From positions 806,001 through 870,000 of the forward strand of contig NZ_LN849456.1 of assembly GCF_900070355.1 (NCBI RefSeq): 64,000 bases of DNA, in the 5' to 3' direction. A program made the translations under genes and the position numbers. The DNA is from Devriesea agamarum. GTDB taxonomy: Bacteria; Actinomycetota; Actinomycetes; Actinomycetales; Dermabacteraceae. Shown here one piece after another: positions 30,427-38,547 of the stretch; positions within the stretch are counted from its first letter, which is position 1; each line of letters opens with the position of its first letter. The notes under the pieces are model-generated. The model saw only the letters and a program-made list of their open reading frames with translations. It did not search any database and was not told the origin of the DNA.

Positions 30427-30711
30427 TTAGAGATTTCGTCCTCGGTAACTCACGGTGATACGCCGATATTCAACGGTGATACGTTCGCGCAAGGACTCCG
30501 GGGCACTTTCGGACGCGCAACTGCGCTGCACGAGTTTTTTCAGCAACCGAACGGTTTCGAGCTCGTGGAGACAGCCGGGGCACGCCTTGATGTGGGCCAT
30601 CAGCTCGTCAATCTCACACTCGGGGCATTCCCCGTCGAGTACTTCGTGCAACCGGGCGTTTAAAGCGCCCTCGCATCGTCCGCATCCGTGCCATTCGTTG
30701 GGCATTGTCAT
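30427..30711 (-). CDS. rsrA: RsrA-like zinc anti-sigma factor
   Basis: A 94-residue member of the zinc-binding anti-sigma (ZAS) family. The metal and redox ligands are visible in HIKACPGC, with further Cys residues nearer the N-terminus (CGRCEG; CPECE). By analogy with Streptomyces RsrA it holds SigR inactive until disulfide stress oxidises the cysteines and releases zinc. The ATG at 30711 follows GGAGGTGCACG and overlaps the sigR stop by four bases, so sigma and anti-sigma are co-translated. Confidence 0.92.
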   Translation of the reverse strand: MTMPNEWHGCGRCEGALNARLHEVLDGECPECEIDELMAHIKACPGCLHELETVRLLKKLVQRSCASESAPESLRERITVEYRRITVSYRGRNL

Positions 30712-31577
30712 CGTGCACCTCCCGTCTGGGCAGTCGGTTCATGATGGTGGGGTTCAGTAACTGGCGCCTCAGGAGATCCAGCTGCCCCCTCGACGCCAGC
30801 AGCGGGTCCTGATGCGGTGCCCGCTGATTCGGCTATAGACCCGCCTGGTTTAGCTGAGATCGGCGCTGCTTCGGCTGGCGCTACTTCAGCTGCGGTCCCA
30901 CCTCGTGCATCGAGTGTCTTCGCTGGTTGGCCTGATGCACCGTCCTGTAGGTCTGATGAATCAGATGCACTCTCCGATGATCGAAGATATCCGCTGTCCT
31001 GCGCATAACTCGCCAACGCATCCCGCAGCAGGCTCCTCCCGCGGTGAAGCCGCGACATCACGGTTCCGATCGGGGTGTCCATGATCTTGGCGATTTCCTT
31101 GTAGGCAAAACCCTCGACGTCAGCGAGGTACACCGCCATCCGATAATCCTCGGGAAGGGCCTGTAATGCTTCCTTAACCGCGGTATCGGGCAACCGGTCT
31201 AGCGCCTCAGTCTCTGCCGACCGCAACCCGGTACTGCTATGGGATTCGACGTCGGCTAGCTGCCAATCCTCCACGGTGTCTGTCCATGCTTCTTTAGGAC
31301 GCCGCTGACTCTTGCGATAGGAGGTGATGTACGTGTTGGTCAGGATCCGAAACAGCCACGCCCGTAGATTGGTACCCGGGGTAAAGCGGTCCTCGGCAGC
31401 AAACGCCTTGAGATATGTCTCCTGCACCAGGTCCTCGGCGTCCTGCGGCTTGCGCGTCATGCGCAGTGCCGCCCCATAGAGCGAGTCGAGATGCGACAGG
31501 GCGTCGCGTTCAAAATCAAAGGACGTCGGATCACCCGCCGGGTCAGTGCCGTCGCTGATGCTGTTGTTCGTGTCCAT
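30708..31577 (-). CDS. sigR: SigR-type ECF sigma factor with long C-terminal tail
   Basis: A disulfide-stress ECF sigma factor. Region 2 spans about residues 20-90 ([30 protein letters not shown]) and region 4 about 130-185 ([35 protein letters not shown]). About 100 extra residues rich in Ala, Ser, Pro and Glu follow region 4, ending in [15 protein letters not shown]; typical SigR/SigH proteins stop near residue 200-220. The ATG at 31577 gives the standard N-terminus, but the frame stays open to 31988. rsrA is translationally coupled downstream. Confidence 0.9.
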   Translation of the reverse strand: MDTNNSISDGTDPAGDPTSFDFERDALSHLDSLYGAALRMTRKPQDAEDLVQETYLKAFAAEDRFTPGTNLRAWLFRILTNTYITSYRKSQRRPKEAWTDTVEDWQLADVESHSSTGLRSAETEALDRLPDTAVKEALQALPEDYRMAVYLADVEGFAYKEIAKIMDTPIGTVMSRLHRGRSLLRDALASYAQDSGYLRSSESASDSSDLQDGASGQPAKTLDARGGTAAEVAPAEAAPISAKPGGSIAESAGTASGPAAGVEGAAGSPEAPVTEPHHHEPTAQTGGAR

Positions 31578-32165
31578 CCCCAGTGAGCCTATCGGACCTA
31601 GGGCCCCGCGCGGACCCAGATACCGCCGACGATGTCGTTCGGAACTACGTGGCCGACGGTGCGAGCCCAAGGTAAACCCTCGAGATCTTGAGAGCGACCC
31701 TCGCCCGGACCTAGGCCGGCAATGAACAGCGGTCACCGAACGCTCACCTCTTATTGCCTGCATATCTTTACAAATTGACAGATATCCCTGGTTAAGCCGC
31801 GCCTCAACCCAGGCCTTGCCTCTGATCACACCGACATGTCCTTTGCCGCGGCTCAAGATCGCCACCCAACACCATTCAGCTTTCCCGGGCTGATCAGCGT
31901 TAATGACAGTTGATCCGTGATGCATCGTCGGGCAAGTCCACAGTCTCGCCGTGGTTTCACTTCGGATAACGCATTGCGGGTACGCCATTGTTCCTTAACG
32001 TGTTCTCTGCCACCGTTAATAGGGTCTATCCCACGGTCGAAAGTTCGATCGCACGTCATGCGCCAGTCCTTCAGGACAGGTGCATGACAGACAAGCTAGG
32101 GTTAGTGAGAACACACTGGCTACGGCTCATGCCGCAGCCCCTATCCGCACGATCGTGAGGAAGTC
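31578..32165. other. Divergent region upstream of sigR and the DoxX-like gene
   Basis: About 590 bases. On the minus strand the sigR frame continues open to 31988 without a stop, which may reflect an extended SigR isoform. Promoters in both directions are expected. A GGAAC element at 31990-31994 on the minus strand is followed by GTT after 19 bases, close to but not matching the SigR -35/-10 pattern. Confidence 0.4.
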
Positions 32166-32693
32166 ATGGCTCTCGTCCGTCGAATCGCTCGCCCACTGCT
32201 CGCCGCCCCTTTCATCTACGAAGGGGTGAAAACCCTTCAGACGCCCGAACGTCAAAAGGCCATCGCCCCCGGAGCTTTTAATAAGCTCGACGAGAAGCTG
32301 AAAGAAACCTCGATTCCCCTAGGGTCGGACAGCATTGTGCGCATCGCCGCTGGTGTCGCTATCGGCGCGGGCGCCCTATATGCCACCAACCGGATGCCTC
32401 GGCTCGCAGCGCTGACGTTGCTGGTCACTACATCTGTCGGCCTCGCTGGGCGCAAGAAGGTGTGGGAACTAACCGGCAAAGAACGCCAGGAAGAGATCCA
32501 CGCCATCCTGTCGGACGCAGGCCTTTTGGGTGGTGTCATGCTGGCAGCCGTTGATCTCAGCGGAAAACCGTCCCTCAGCTACCGCATGTCGCGCGCAATT
32601 GAACGCGGACGTAAAAAAGCAGAACGCAAACAGCGCGAGCTTGAAAAGGGTGCGAAAGCCACCCGCAAAGCCGTTGAATCCCGCATGTCTTGA
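32166..32693 (+). CDS. DoxX-like membrane protein
   Basis: A 175-residue protein with the DoxX N-terminal signature RRIARPLLAAPFIYEGVKTL and about four hydrophobic segments, ending in a Lys/Arg/Glu-rich cytoplasmic helix (about residues 140-175). DoxX proteins in actinobacteria are linked to membrane redox homeostasis and oxidative-stress complexes, which fits the adjacent SigR/RsrA system. The ATG follows GAGGAAG. aroA starts four bases after its stop, so the two are probably one transcript. Confidence 0.8.
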   Translation: MALVRRIARPLLAAPFIYEGVKTLQTPERQKAIAPGAFNKLDEKLKETSIPLGSDSIVRIAAGVAIGAGALYATNRMPRLAALTLLVTTSVGLAGRKKVWELTGKERQEEIHAILSDAGLLGGVMLAAVDLSGKPSLSYRMSRAIERGRKKAERKQRELEKGAKATRKAVESRMS

Positions 32694-32696
32694 TCC

Positions 32697-34082
32697 GTGA
32701 GCTCACGAGAAGTTCTCTGGACGGCCCCAACAGCCGATAGCCCGCTCGACGCGCTAGTCGAGGTTCCAGGCTCAAAGTCTCTTACCAACCGGTGGTTAGT
32801 CCTTGGTGCACTCGCCGATTCCACCACCTCGTTGCATGGAGTTTTGATCTCCCGCGATACGCGGCTGATGGTGGATGCTTTGCAGCAATTAGGGGCGAGT
32901 TTCCGTCGAGACGGCGCGAGCTGCCACATCACCCCGCTCACGCCAGATGCTTCGATCGATATGGCGCGTGCACCGATGTCCGCACCCGGCGATGGCTCGG
33001 TCGGCTCTCGGAGACAGCCAACCACTATCCACTGCGGCCTAGCAGGAACTGTCATGCGTTTTGTCCCCCCGGTGGCAGCGCTGACAGGCAAAACTGTTGA
33101 CTTCGTCGGCGATCCGGCTGCGTCGTCGCGTCCTATGTCCGCACTAGTTGAGGGGCTGCGAGCGCAGGGCGTACGGGTTGATGACCTCGGCAAACCCGGT
33201 CGTCTACCGCTGCGCCTTTACGGCGACGGCGATCTGGCCGGCGGCACAATTGAGGTGGATGCCTCCGCATCCAGCCAGGTCATATCGGGTTTATTGCTTT
33301 CCGCCCCCCGGGGCCGACGCACCCTGGTTATTCGCCACACGGGGGCGCGTCTGCCTTCTGTGCCGCATATCGACATGACCCTTGAGGTGCTGCGACGCAG
33401 CGGCGTGGATGCCGAGCACCGGATGAGTATCGACGGGCGCACCCATGAGTGGGCGGTTGTGCCTGGGCCCGTCCATCTCGGTGAAGTGGTCATCGAGCCG
33501 GATCTTTCCAACGCTGGCCCTTTCCTCGCCGCGGCCATGGTCACCGGTGGAACCATCGCGATTTCAAGATGGCCCCGCCACACAACCCAACCCGGAGACG
33601 CCTACCGGGACCTGCTCACGCGCATGGGTGCAGACATCCATTTTGAGGATGACGAACTAGTGCTCACCGGAACCGGCGTCATCCATGGGATCGACGAAGA
33701 CCTGGGGGACGTCGGCGAACTTACCTGCACCATCGCGGCGCTCGCAGTGCTGGCCGACTCCCCCAGTCATCTTCGTGGCATTGGACATCTGCGCGGGCAC
33801 GAGACCGACCGTTTACATGCGCTGACCACCGAGATCCGGCGACTCGGCGGGGATGTGGTCGAACACGAGGATTCTCTGGAGATCAAGCCGAGGCCGCTGC
33901 ACGGTGGAGTGGTCCAGACGTATGAGGATCACCGGATGGCCACGGCAGCCGCGATTATCGGCCTCAGAGTTCCGGGAGTTCAGGTGGTCAACGTTCAAAC
34001 CACGGAGAAAACGCTTCCCGATTTTGTCGACATGTGGCTATCAATGCTGCATACGTGCTCCCCCGCAGGCGGCACATGGTAG
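32697..34082 (+). CDS. aroA: 5-enolpyruvylshikimate-3-phosphate synthase
   Basis: A 461-residue EPSP synthase of the shikimate pathway. Signatures are PGSKSLTNRWLVLGALA at the N-terminus, GLAGTVMRFVPPVAAL, and the C-terminal YEDHRMATAAAIIGL region. It joins phosphoenolpyruvate to shikimate-3-phosphate. The start is GTG at 32697. The sigR-aroA-rsgA-hisN neighbourhood is conserved in many actinobacteria, although the pathway link is not obvious. Confidence 0.96.
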   Translation: MSSREVLWTAPTADSPLDALVEVPGSKSLTNRWLVLGALADSTTSLHGVLISRDTRLMVDALQQLGASFRRDGASCHITPLTPDASIDMARAPMSAPGDGSVGSRRQPTTIHCGLAGTVMRFVPPVAALTGKTVDFVGDPAASSRPMSALVEGLRAQGVRVDDLGKPGRLPLRLYGDGDLAGGTIEVDASASSQVISGLLLSAPRGRRTLVIRHTGARLPSVPHIDMTLEVLRRSGVDAEHRMSIDGRTHEWAVVPGPVHLGEVVIEPDLSNAGPFLAAAMVTGGTIAISRWPRHTTQPGDAYRDLLTRMGADIHFEDDELVLTGTGVIHGIDEDLGDVGELTCTIAALAVLADSPSHLRGIGHLRGHETDRLHALTTEIRRLGGDVVEHEDSLEIKPRPLHGGVVQTYEDHRMATAAAIIGLRVPGVQVVNVQTTEKTLPDFVDMWLSMLHTCSPAGGTW

Positions 34083-35122
34083 TGCGTCGCGGCCGCGATC
34101 TCGATGAGTCGGATGTGCGCATCCGGCCTAACCGGCGCGGATCTCGGCCACGCACTAAGGAGCGCCCCCGGCATGCCGACGCGGTGCCTGCTCGTGTCAT
34201 CGCAGTGGATCGCGGCCGATGGACCACCCTGGTTGATGCGGGAACGCCTCACGAACGAGCTGTCCGAGCGATGCGGGCTCGCGAGCTGGGTCGGACTTCC
34301 ATTGTTCCCGGCGATATGGTCGCGCTCACCGGTGATATCAGCGGTTGCGATGGCTCGCTCGCGAGAATTGTCCGCCGCGAGAACCGTTCGTCGTTTCTGC
34401 GGCGCAGCGCGGATGACGACGATGCCACCGAGCGGCCCCTAGTCGCTAATGTCGACCAGATGGTGGTGGTGACGGCGTTAGCCGATCCGCAGCCGCGTCC
34501 CCGGCTGATCGACCGGTGCCTGGTTGCTGCCTATGACGCGGGGATTGAACCGCTTTTGTGCTTAACCAAAGCGGACCTGTGCCCACCCATGGGGTTTCTT
34601 GACCGCTACGCACCACTCGGGGTGCCGTATGTCACGACGTCGTTGGACCCCAGCGGATCGATCTGTGGGTTAGAAGCTCTTAGAGAACGCCTGGCGGGCC
34701 GAACCAGCGTCTTAGTCGGCCATTCCGGAGTGGGGAAGTCCACCATTGTCAATGCCCTGGTGCCGGGAACAGATCGGGCTATCGGTGACGTCAATGACGT
34801 CACCGGTCGCGGACGGCACACCTCCACATCCGCGTTAGCACTTCGGCTTCCCGAGGTTGACGGGTGGGTCATCGATACGCCCGGAGTTCGTTCTTTCGGA
34901 CTCGGGCATGTTGAATCGGAACGATTACTGAACGCCTTCCAGGATCTGGCGCAGTGCGCGGACGCCTGTCCCCGAGATTGCAGTCATCTGGCGACGGCCC
35001 CGGACTGCGCACTGGATGGCGCGGTTGCTCAGGGGCTCGCGGGTCCTGCCGGAGCGTCGCGTCTCGATTCGTATCGGCGCCTGGTCGAGACGCTGCGCCG
35101 CAACGACCCCTGGGATATGTAA
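34076..35122 (+). CDS. rsgA: Ribosome small-subunit GTPase RsgA
   Basis: About 348 residues. A circularly permuted GTPase that matures the 30S subunit: the G4 motif LTKADLC comes before G1 GHSGVGKST and G3 DTPGVRSFG. An OB-fold N-terminus and a C-terminal zinc knuckle (CADACPRDCSHL...CAL) frame it. The ATG at 34076 overlaps the end of aroA and gives the family N-terminus RRGRDLDESDVRIRP; an earlier ATG at 34034 in the same frame is less likely. Confidence 0.94.
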   Translation: MVVRRGRDLDESDVRIRPNRRGSRPRTKERPRHADAVPARVIAVDRGRWTTLVDAGTPHERAVRAMRARELGRTSIVPGDMVALTGDISGCDGSLARIVRRENRSSFLRRSADDDDATERPLVANVDQMVVVTALADPQPRPRLIDRCLVAAYDAGIEPLLCLTKADLCPPMGFLDRYAPLGVPYVTTSLDPSGSICGLEALRERLAGRTSVLVGHSGVGKSTIVNALVPGTDRAIGDVNDVTGRGRHTSTSALALRLPEVDGWVIDTPGVRSFGLGHVESERLLNAFQDLAQCADACPRDCSHLATAPDCALDGAVAQGLAGPAGASRLDSYRRLVETLRRNDPWDM

Positions 35123-35142
35123 CGGTCACCTAAGGTGTAGGT

Positions 35143-35928
35143 ATGACCTATGCCGAAGACCTTCGCCTAGCCCATGTGCTCGCCGATGCTGTCGATCAAC
35201 TCACCATGTCGCGTTTTCGCGCTCAAGATTTACGAGTCGAAACCAAACCCGATATGACTGAGGTGACCGATGCCGACCAAGCAGCTGAACAGCTTGTTCG
35301 GGCACAGCTTGGTCGATCCCGGTCACGTGACCAGGTTATTGGTGAAGAGTTCGGCAGCACTGGGCATTCTCCGCGGCAATGGGTGATCGATCCGATTGAT
35401 GGCACCCGCAATTTTGTGCGCGGGGTTCCCGTCTGGGCAACGCTGATTGGGCTAATTGAAGACGGCAAGGCTGTCGTCGGTCTGGTGTCGGCACCTGCGC
35501 TATCTCGGCGCTGGTGGGCAGGAGCGGGCTCCGGCGCCTGGACGGGAAGCCGTCTCAGCTCGGCTCGGCGCCTCCATGTGTCGAGCGTGGATCGCATTGA
35601 TAACGCGTCCCTGTCGTATTCGTCATTAAATGGTTGGGCTGATTCTGACCGGCTGCCCCAGATGCTTAATTTCATGCAACGGTGCTGGCGAACTCGCGCA
35701 TATGGTGACTTTTGGTCCTACATGCTGCTAGCGGAAGGTGCGGTCGATATCGCGGCAGAGCCAGAGCTGAATCTTCACGATATGGTCGGGCTGGTTCCCA
35801 TCGTGACCGAGGCTGGCGGACGTTTTTCGGACCTGGACGGTCAGGACGGCCCCTTCGGCACCAATGCGGTCGCGACCAATGGCCTGCTGCACGAAGAGGT
35901 TTTAGAAGCCCTCGCGCTTAGAGATTGA
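35143..35928 (+). CDS. hisN: Histidinol-phosphatase of the inositol-monophosphatase family
   Basis: A 261-residue Mg-dependent phosphatase. Metal-binding motifs are IGEEFG and the signature WVIDPIDGTRNFVRG, with a second aspartate motif in EPELNLHDMVGLVPIVTEAGG. In actinobacteria the protein at this position after aroA and rsgA is HisN, which dephosphorylates histidinol phosphate in histidine synthesis; other IMP-family substrates cannot be excluded. The ATG follows AAGGTG. Confidence 0.88.
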   Translation: MTYAEDLRLAHVLADAVDQLTMSRFRAQDLRVETKPDMTEVTDADQAAEQLVRAQLGRSRSRDQVIGEEFGSTGHSPRQWVIDPIDGTRNFVRGVPVWATLIGLIEDGKAVVGLVSAPALSRRWWAGAGSGAWTGSRLSSARRLHVSSVDRIDNASLSYSSLNGWADSDRLPQMLNFMQRCWRTRAYGDFWSYMLLAEGAVDIAAEPELNLHDMVGLVPIVTEAGGRFSDLDGQDGPFGTNAVATNGLLHEEVLEALALRD

Positions 35929-36111
35929 CGATAGTGGGCCGTAAGCGACACTGAGTTGAGCGGCGACAATGAGCTGAACATTGCGCACTCCTCCGCTGTC
36001 GATTTTCGTCCCCAGAAGAGCCATTGGTGTTCTACCTGTGCCGATCCCACGGTGCGTCGATAGGATAGCTGAGGTATGTCTTCATTCCCGTCGAGAGGAT
36101 CGGATCCCACT

Positions 36112-37332
36112 ATGACCGTCCGCCGTGTCGCCCTGCTGACCGCCGGGGGCTATGCCCCCTGCCTATCTTCCGCCGTCGGCGGACTCATCGAGCGTTACAC
36201 CGAACTGGTGCCGGACGTCGAGATCATCGCCTACCAGCACGGCTACTGGGGCCTTCTGTCCGGCCACAAGATTGTGGTCGACGATGAGGTGCGCAAGAAC
36301 GCCGGCGTTTTACACAACTATGGTGGCTCACCGATCGGCAATTCCCGGGTTAAGCTCACCAACACTGCCGACTTGGTCAAGCGCGGTCTTATTCAAGAGG
36401 GCGAGAACGCTCTAGAGGTTGCCGCGAATAAGCTCAAAGAAGATGGTGTTGACGTTTTGCACACCATCGGTGGTGACGATACGAATACCACCGCCGCCGA
36501 TCTTGCCGCGTACCTCCACGAAAATGGGTACGACCTGCAGGTGGTTGGCTTACCTAAAACGATCGACAACGATATCGTGCCGATTCGCCAGTCTCTCGGC
36601 GCTATGACCGCAGCCGAGCAAACCAGCATTTTCGCGCAGAACATTATTGCTGAAAATGGCTCTAACCCGCGGATGCTCATCATCCACGAGGTGATGGGAC
36701 GTGCGTGTGGCTACTTGACTGCGCAGGCTGCCGAGTACTACCAGCAGTGGCACGCCCAGCAGACGTGGCTTCCCACCATCGGGCACACCCCGGAGCGTTG
36801 GGATGTTCACGCGGTATTCCTGCCGGAGATGAAGCTAGACATCGACGGTGAGGCCAAGCGTCTGAAGACGATCATGGATGAGGTGGGCTGCGTTAACATC
36901 TTCCTTTCTGAAGGTGCGGGCATCCCCGAGATCATTGCTGAGATGGAGTCACGCGGTGAACAGGTTGAAAAAGACCCGTTCGGCCACGTCAAGTTGGATA
37001 AGATCAACCCCGGCCAGTGGTTTGCGAAGCAGTTCGCTGAGAAGCTCGGAGCTGAAAAGGTGATGGTGCAAAAGTCCGGCTACTTCTCGCGTTCGGCGAA
37101 GGCCAATGCGGAGGATCTGCGCCTTATTAAGTCAATGACCGACTTGGCTGTGCAGACAGCGCTCGAGGGCGGTACCGGTGTCATTGGTCATGACGAAGGC
37201 AACAATGGCGTTCTGCGGGCCATTGAGTTTGATCGGATTGCTGGCCACAAGGCGTTTGATATCTCTCAGGACTGGTTCCAGGCCGTGATGGGGAAGATTG
37301 GCCAGAAGGTCGAGCCGACCGAAAGCCACTGA
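36112..37332 (+). CDS. pfp: PPi-dependent 6-phosphofructokinase
   Basis: A 406-residue phosphofructokinase. The catalytic loop reads TIGGDDTNTTAADLA; the Asp after GGD instead of Gly, and Lys in LPKTIDNDIVP, are the diagnostic residues of pyrophosphate-dependent enzymes. The reaction fructose-6-P + PPi to fructose-1,6-bisP is then reversible. The ATG at 36112 gives the common N-terminus TVRRVALLTAGG; an in-frame ATG at 36076 would add 12 residues. The gene stands alone, followed by a hairpin. Confidence 0.93.
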   Translation: MTVRRVALLTAGGYAPCLSSAVGGLIERYTELVPDVEIIAYQHGYWGLLSGHKIVVDDEVRKNAGVLHNYGGSPIGNSRVKLTNTADLVKRGLIQEGENALEVAANKLKEDGVDVLHTIGGDDTNTTAADLAAYLHENGYDLQVVGLPKTIDNDIVPIRQSLGAMTAAEQTSIFAQNIIAENGSNPRMLIIHEVMGRACGYLTAQAAEYYQQWHAQQTWLPTIGHTPERWDVHAVFLPEMKLDIDGEAKRLKTIMDEVGCVNIFLSEGAGIPEIIAEMESRGEQVEKDPFGHVKLDKINPGQWFAKQFAEKLGAEKVMVQKSGYFSRSAKANAEDLRLIKSMTDLAVQTALEGGTGVIGHDEGNNGVLRAIEFDRIAGHKAFDISQDWFQAVMGKIGQKVEPTESH

Positions 37333-37600
37333 CCTGTATCATCGGCCGGCATCGGCACGGCATCGGCCCAGTGTCAGCTCGGACCGGGGCCGGTATCCGA
37401 CGACCGGTATCCAGATGTGATGGTTTGTTGATGTGGTGGTTTATTGATACGCGCAGTGTCCCCGCGGTGGTGCACAGCAGGGCTTTAGCACTGCGCGCGC
37501 CGGCACTGGTTCTGGTGCGGCGGCACTGATTCTGGTGCACCTGCAGATGTAGGCGCGAGGCCGCGTACTCGATGCACCTGCCGCGGTGACGGAATATTGG

Positions 37601-37635
37601 TTGGGCCCGCATCCCTCGTGGGGATGCGGGCCCAA
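37601..37635 (+). terminator. Hairpin downstream of pfp
   Basis: Perfect 15-base arms (37601-37615 and 37621-37635) with a five-base loop. It is the strongest hairpin after pfp, although about 270 bases past its stop and without a T-run, so it may end the pfp message or belong to an unannotated small RNA. Confidence 0.55.
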
Positions 37636-38115
37636 CGTTATGTGTGAGGCCGTGATGTTTCCGTCCGTAGCTCCCCGCCGCAATGGCAAGCCAGGTCTGT
37701 AGATTCAGCCCTACACGTGCAATGACGCCACGTTGTCAGCGTGTGCTCGAGATGCTGTCGCGCGGGCACACGAAGTCGTTCCAACGAACAGCCTCATTTC
37801 TTGCAGCGTAATCATCGCTCGAACGCGACAACTCGCATGATCTCGTTCTCGACGCTACCCATGCTCGACGCCGCCCGCATTCGGCATTGCCCGTGCCCTA
37901 CGCCTCCCGTGCCCGATTTCTTGGATCTCTCACACAGCCATGTTCGGATACGCAGCCGCGTTCTGGACCTCATCGAAGTATTCATGGCGTGAGGGGCTCT
38001 GGAGCCCGGAAGGCGGAGTAATGGGACCCGGGCATAGGTTGGCCTTTAACACAGCTATTGAGAGGCCTCCGCGCAGTAGCATCCCAATTATCTAGAAGCT
38101 TCCAGGAGCATCTTG

Positions 38116-38129
38116 GCTATCTAGATAGC
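38116..38129. repeat. 14-bp perfect palindrome
   Basis: GCTATCTAGATAGC reads identically on both strands. It lies in the gap left of the initiator tRNA terminator and could be a regulator operator; no assigned gene uses it obviously. Confidence 0.45.
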
Positions 38130-38149
38130 ATCCGCACAGAACCATGAAT

Positions 38150-38184
38150 AAGGCCCTTACCAGCTACATGCTGGTAAGGGCCTT
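38150..38184 (-). terminator. Terminator of the initiator tRNA
   Basis: Perfect 14-base arms AAGGCCCTTACCAG and CTGGTAAGGGCCTT (38150-38163 and 38171-38184) around a seven-base loop, directly downstream of tRNA-fMet on the minus strand with TTATTC following. Confidence 0.85.
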
Positions 38185-38190
38185 TCTTAG

Positions 38191-38264
38191 TAGCGGGGAC
38201 AGGATTTGAACCTGCGACCTCTGGGTTATGAGCCCAGCGAGCTACCGAACTGCTCCACCCCGCG
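38191..38264 (-). tRNA. Initiator tRNA-fMet (anticodon CAT)
   Basis: A cloverleaf on the minus strand beginning CGCGGGGTGGAGCAG, with the initiator GGG/CCC anticodon stem around CTCATAA. Position 1 is C and position 72 is T, so the top acceptor pair is mismatched as required for initiators. The CCA is not encoded. Confidence 0.95.
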
Positions 38265-38328
38265 GCGACTTGATAAACACTACGGGAGGATACCTATCTC
38301 TGTCCAGCTCAGGCCTATGTAACCTTCG

Positions 38329-38378
38329 TCATGCGCCTCTTAGAACAGAGTGAAACAACCGATCAGAGAGGCGCATGA
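38329..38378. repeat. 12-bp inverted repeat in tRNA/UPF0182 gap
   Basis: TCATGCGCCTCT at 38329-38340 and its exact reverse complement at 38367-38378, separated by 26 bases. It lies in a 280-base gap between the tRNA and the end of the UPF0182 gene; role unknown. Confidence 0.5.
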
Positions 38379-38486
38379 CCACGAACGACCAATGCTTAAG
38401 CCAACACCAAGGGACGAGACTTCAGCGTGTGACCATCTTTCGGACGCCTCAGTCGCGCCACCTTGCAGCGCGCGTCGACACGATCT

Positions 38487-38525
38487 GGCCTCACCTGTCA
38501 CATCACAGCATGCCGAGGTGAGGCC
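38487..38525 (-). terminator. Hairpin downstream of the UPF0182 gene
   Basis: Perfect ten-base arms GGCCTCACCT (38487-38496) and AGGTGAGGCC (38516-38525), about 20 bases past the stop of the minus-strand UPF0182 gene. No T-run, so termination is inferred from position. Confidence 0.5.
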
Positions 38526-38547
38526 AAACCTTAGACACCGGCTCTGG

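Larger units (their letters stand above)
37333..38190. other. Long intergenic region after pfp
   Basis: About 860 bases with no recognisable gene. It holds imperfect direct repeats of GGCACTGNTTCTGGTGC near 37500-37540, the GCGCAGTG/CACTGCGC inverted pair flanking 37450-37500, a strong hairpin (37601-37635), and a 14-bp perfect palindrome (38116-38129). Open frames here, such as 37741-37992 on the plus strand, look random. Confidence 0.45.

Noticed and set aside
31960..31996. Candidate SigR autoregulatory promoter (GGAAC then GTT)
   Set aside because: Spacing is 19 rather than the expected length and the -35 ends in C; also far from the chosen sigR start.
37741..37992. 83-residue plus-strand open frame after pfp
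   Set aside because: Irregular Arg/Pro/Cys composition and no ribosome-binding site; looks like a chance frame.
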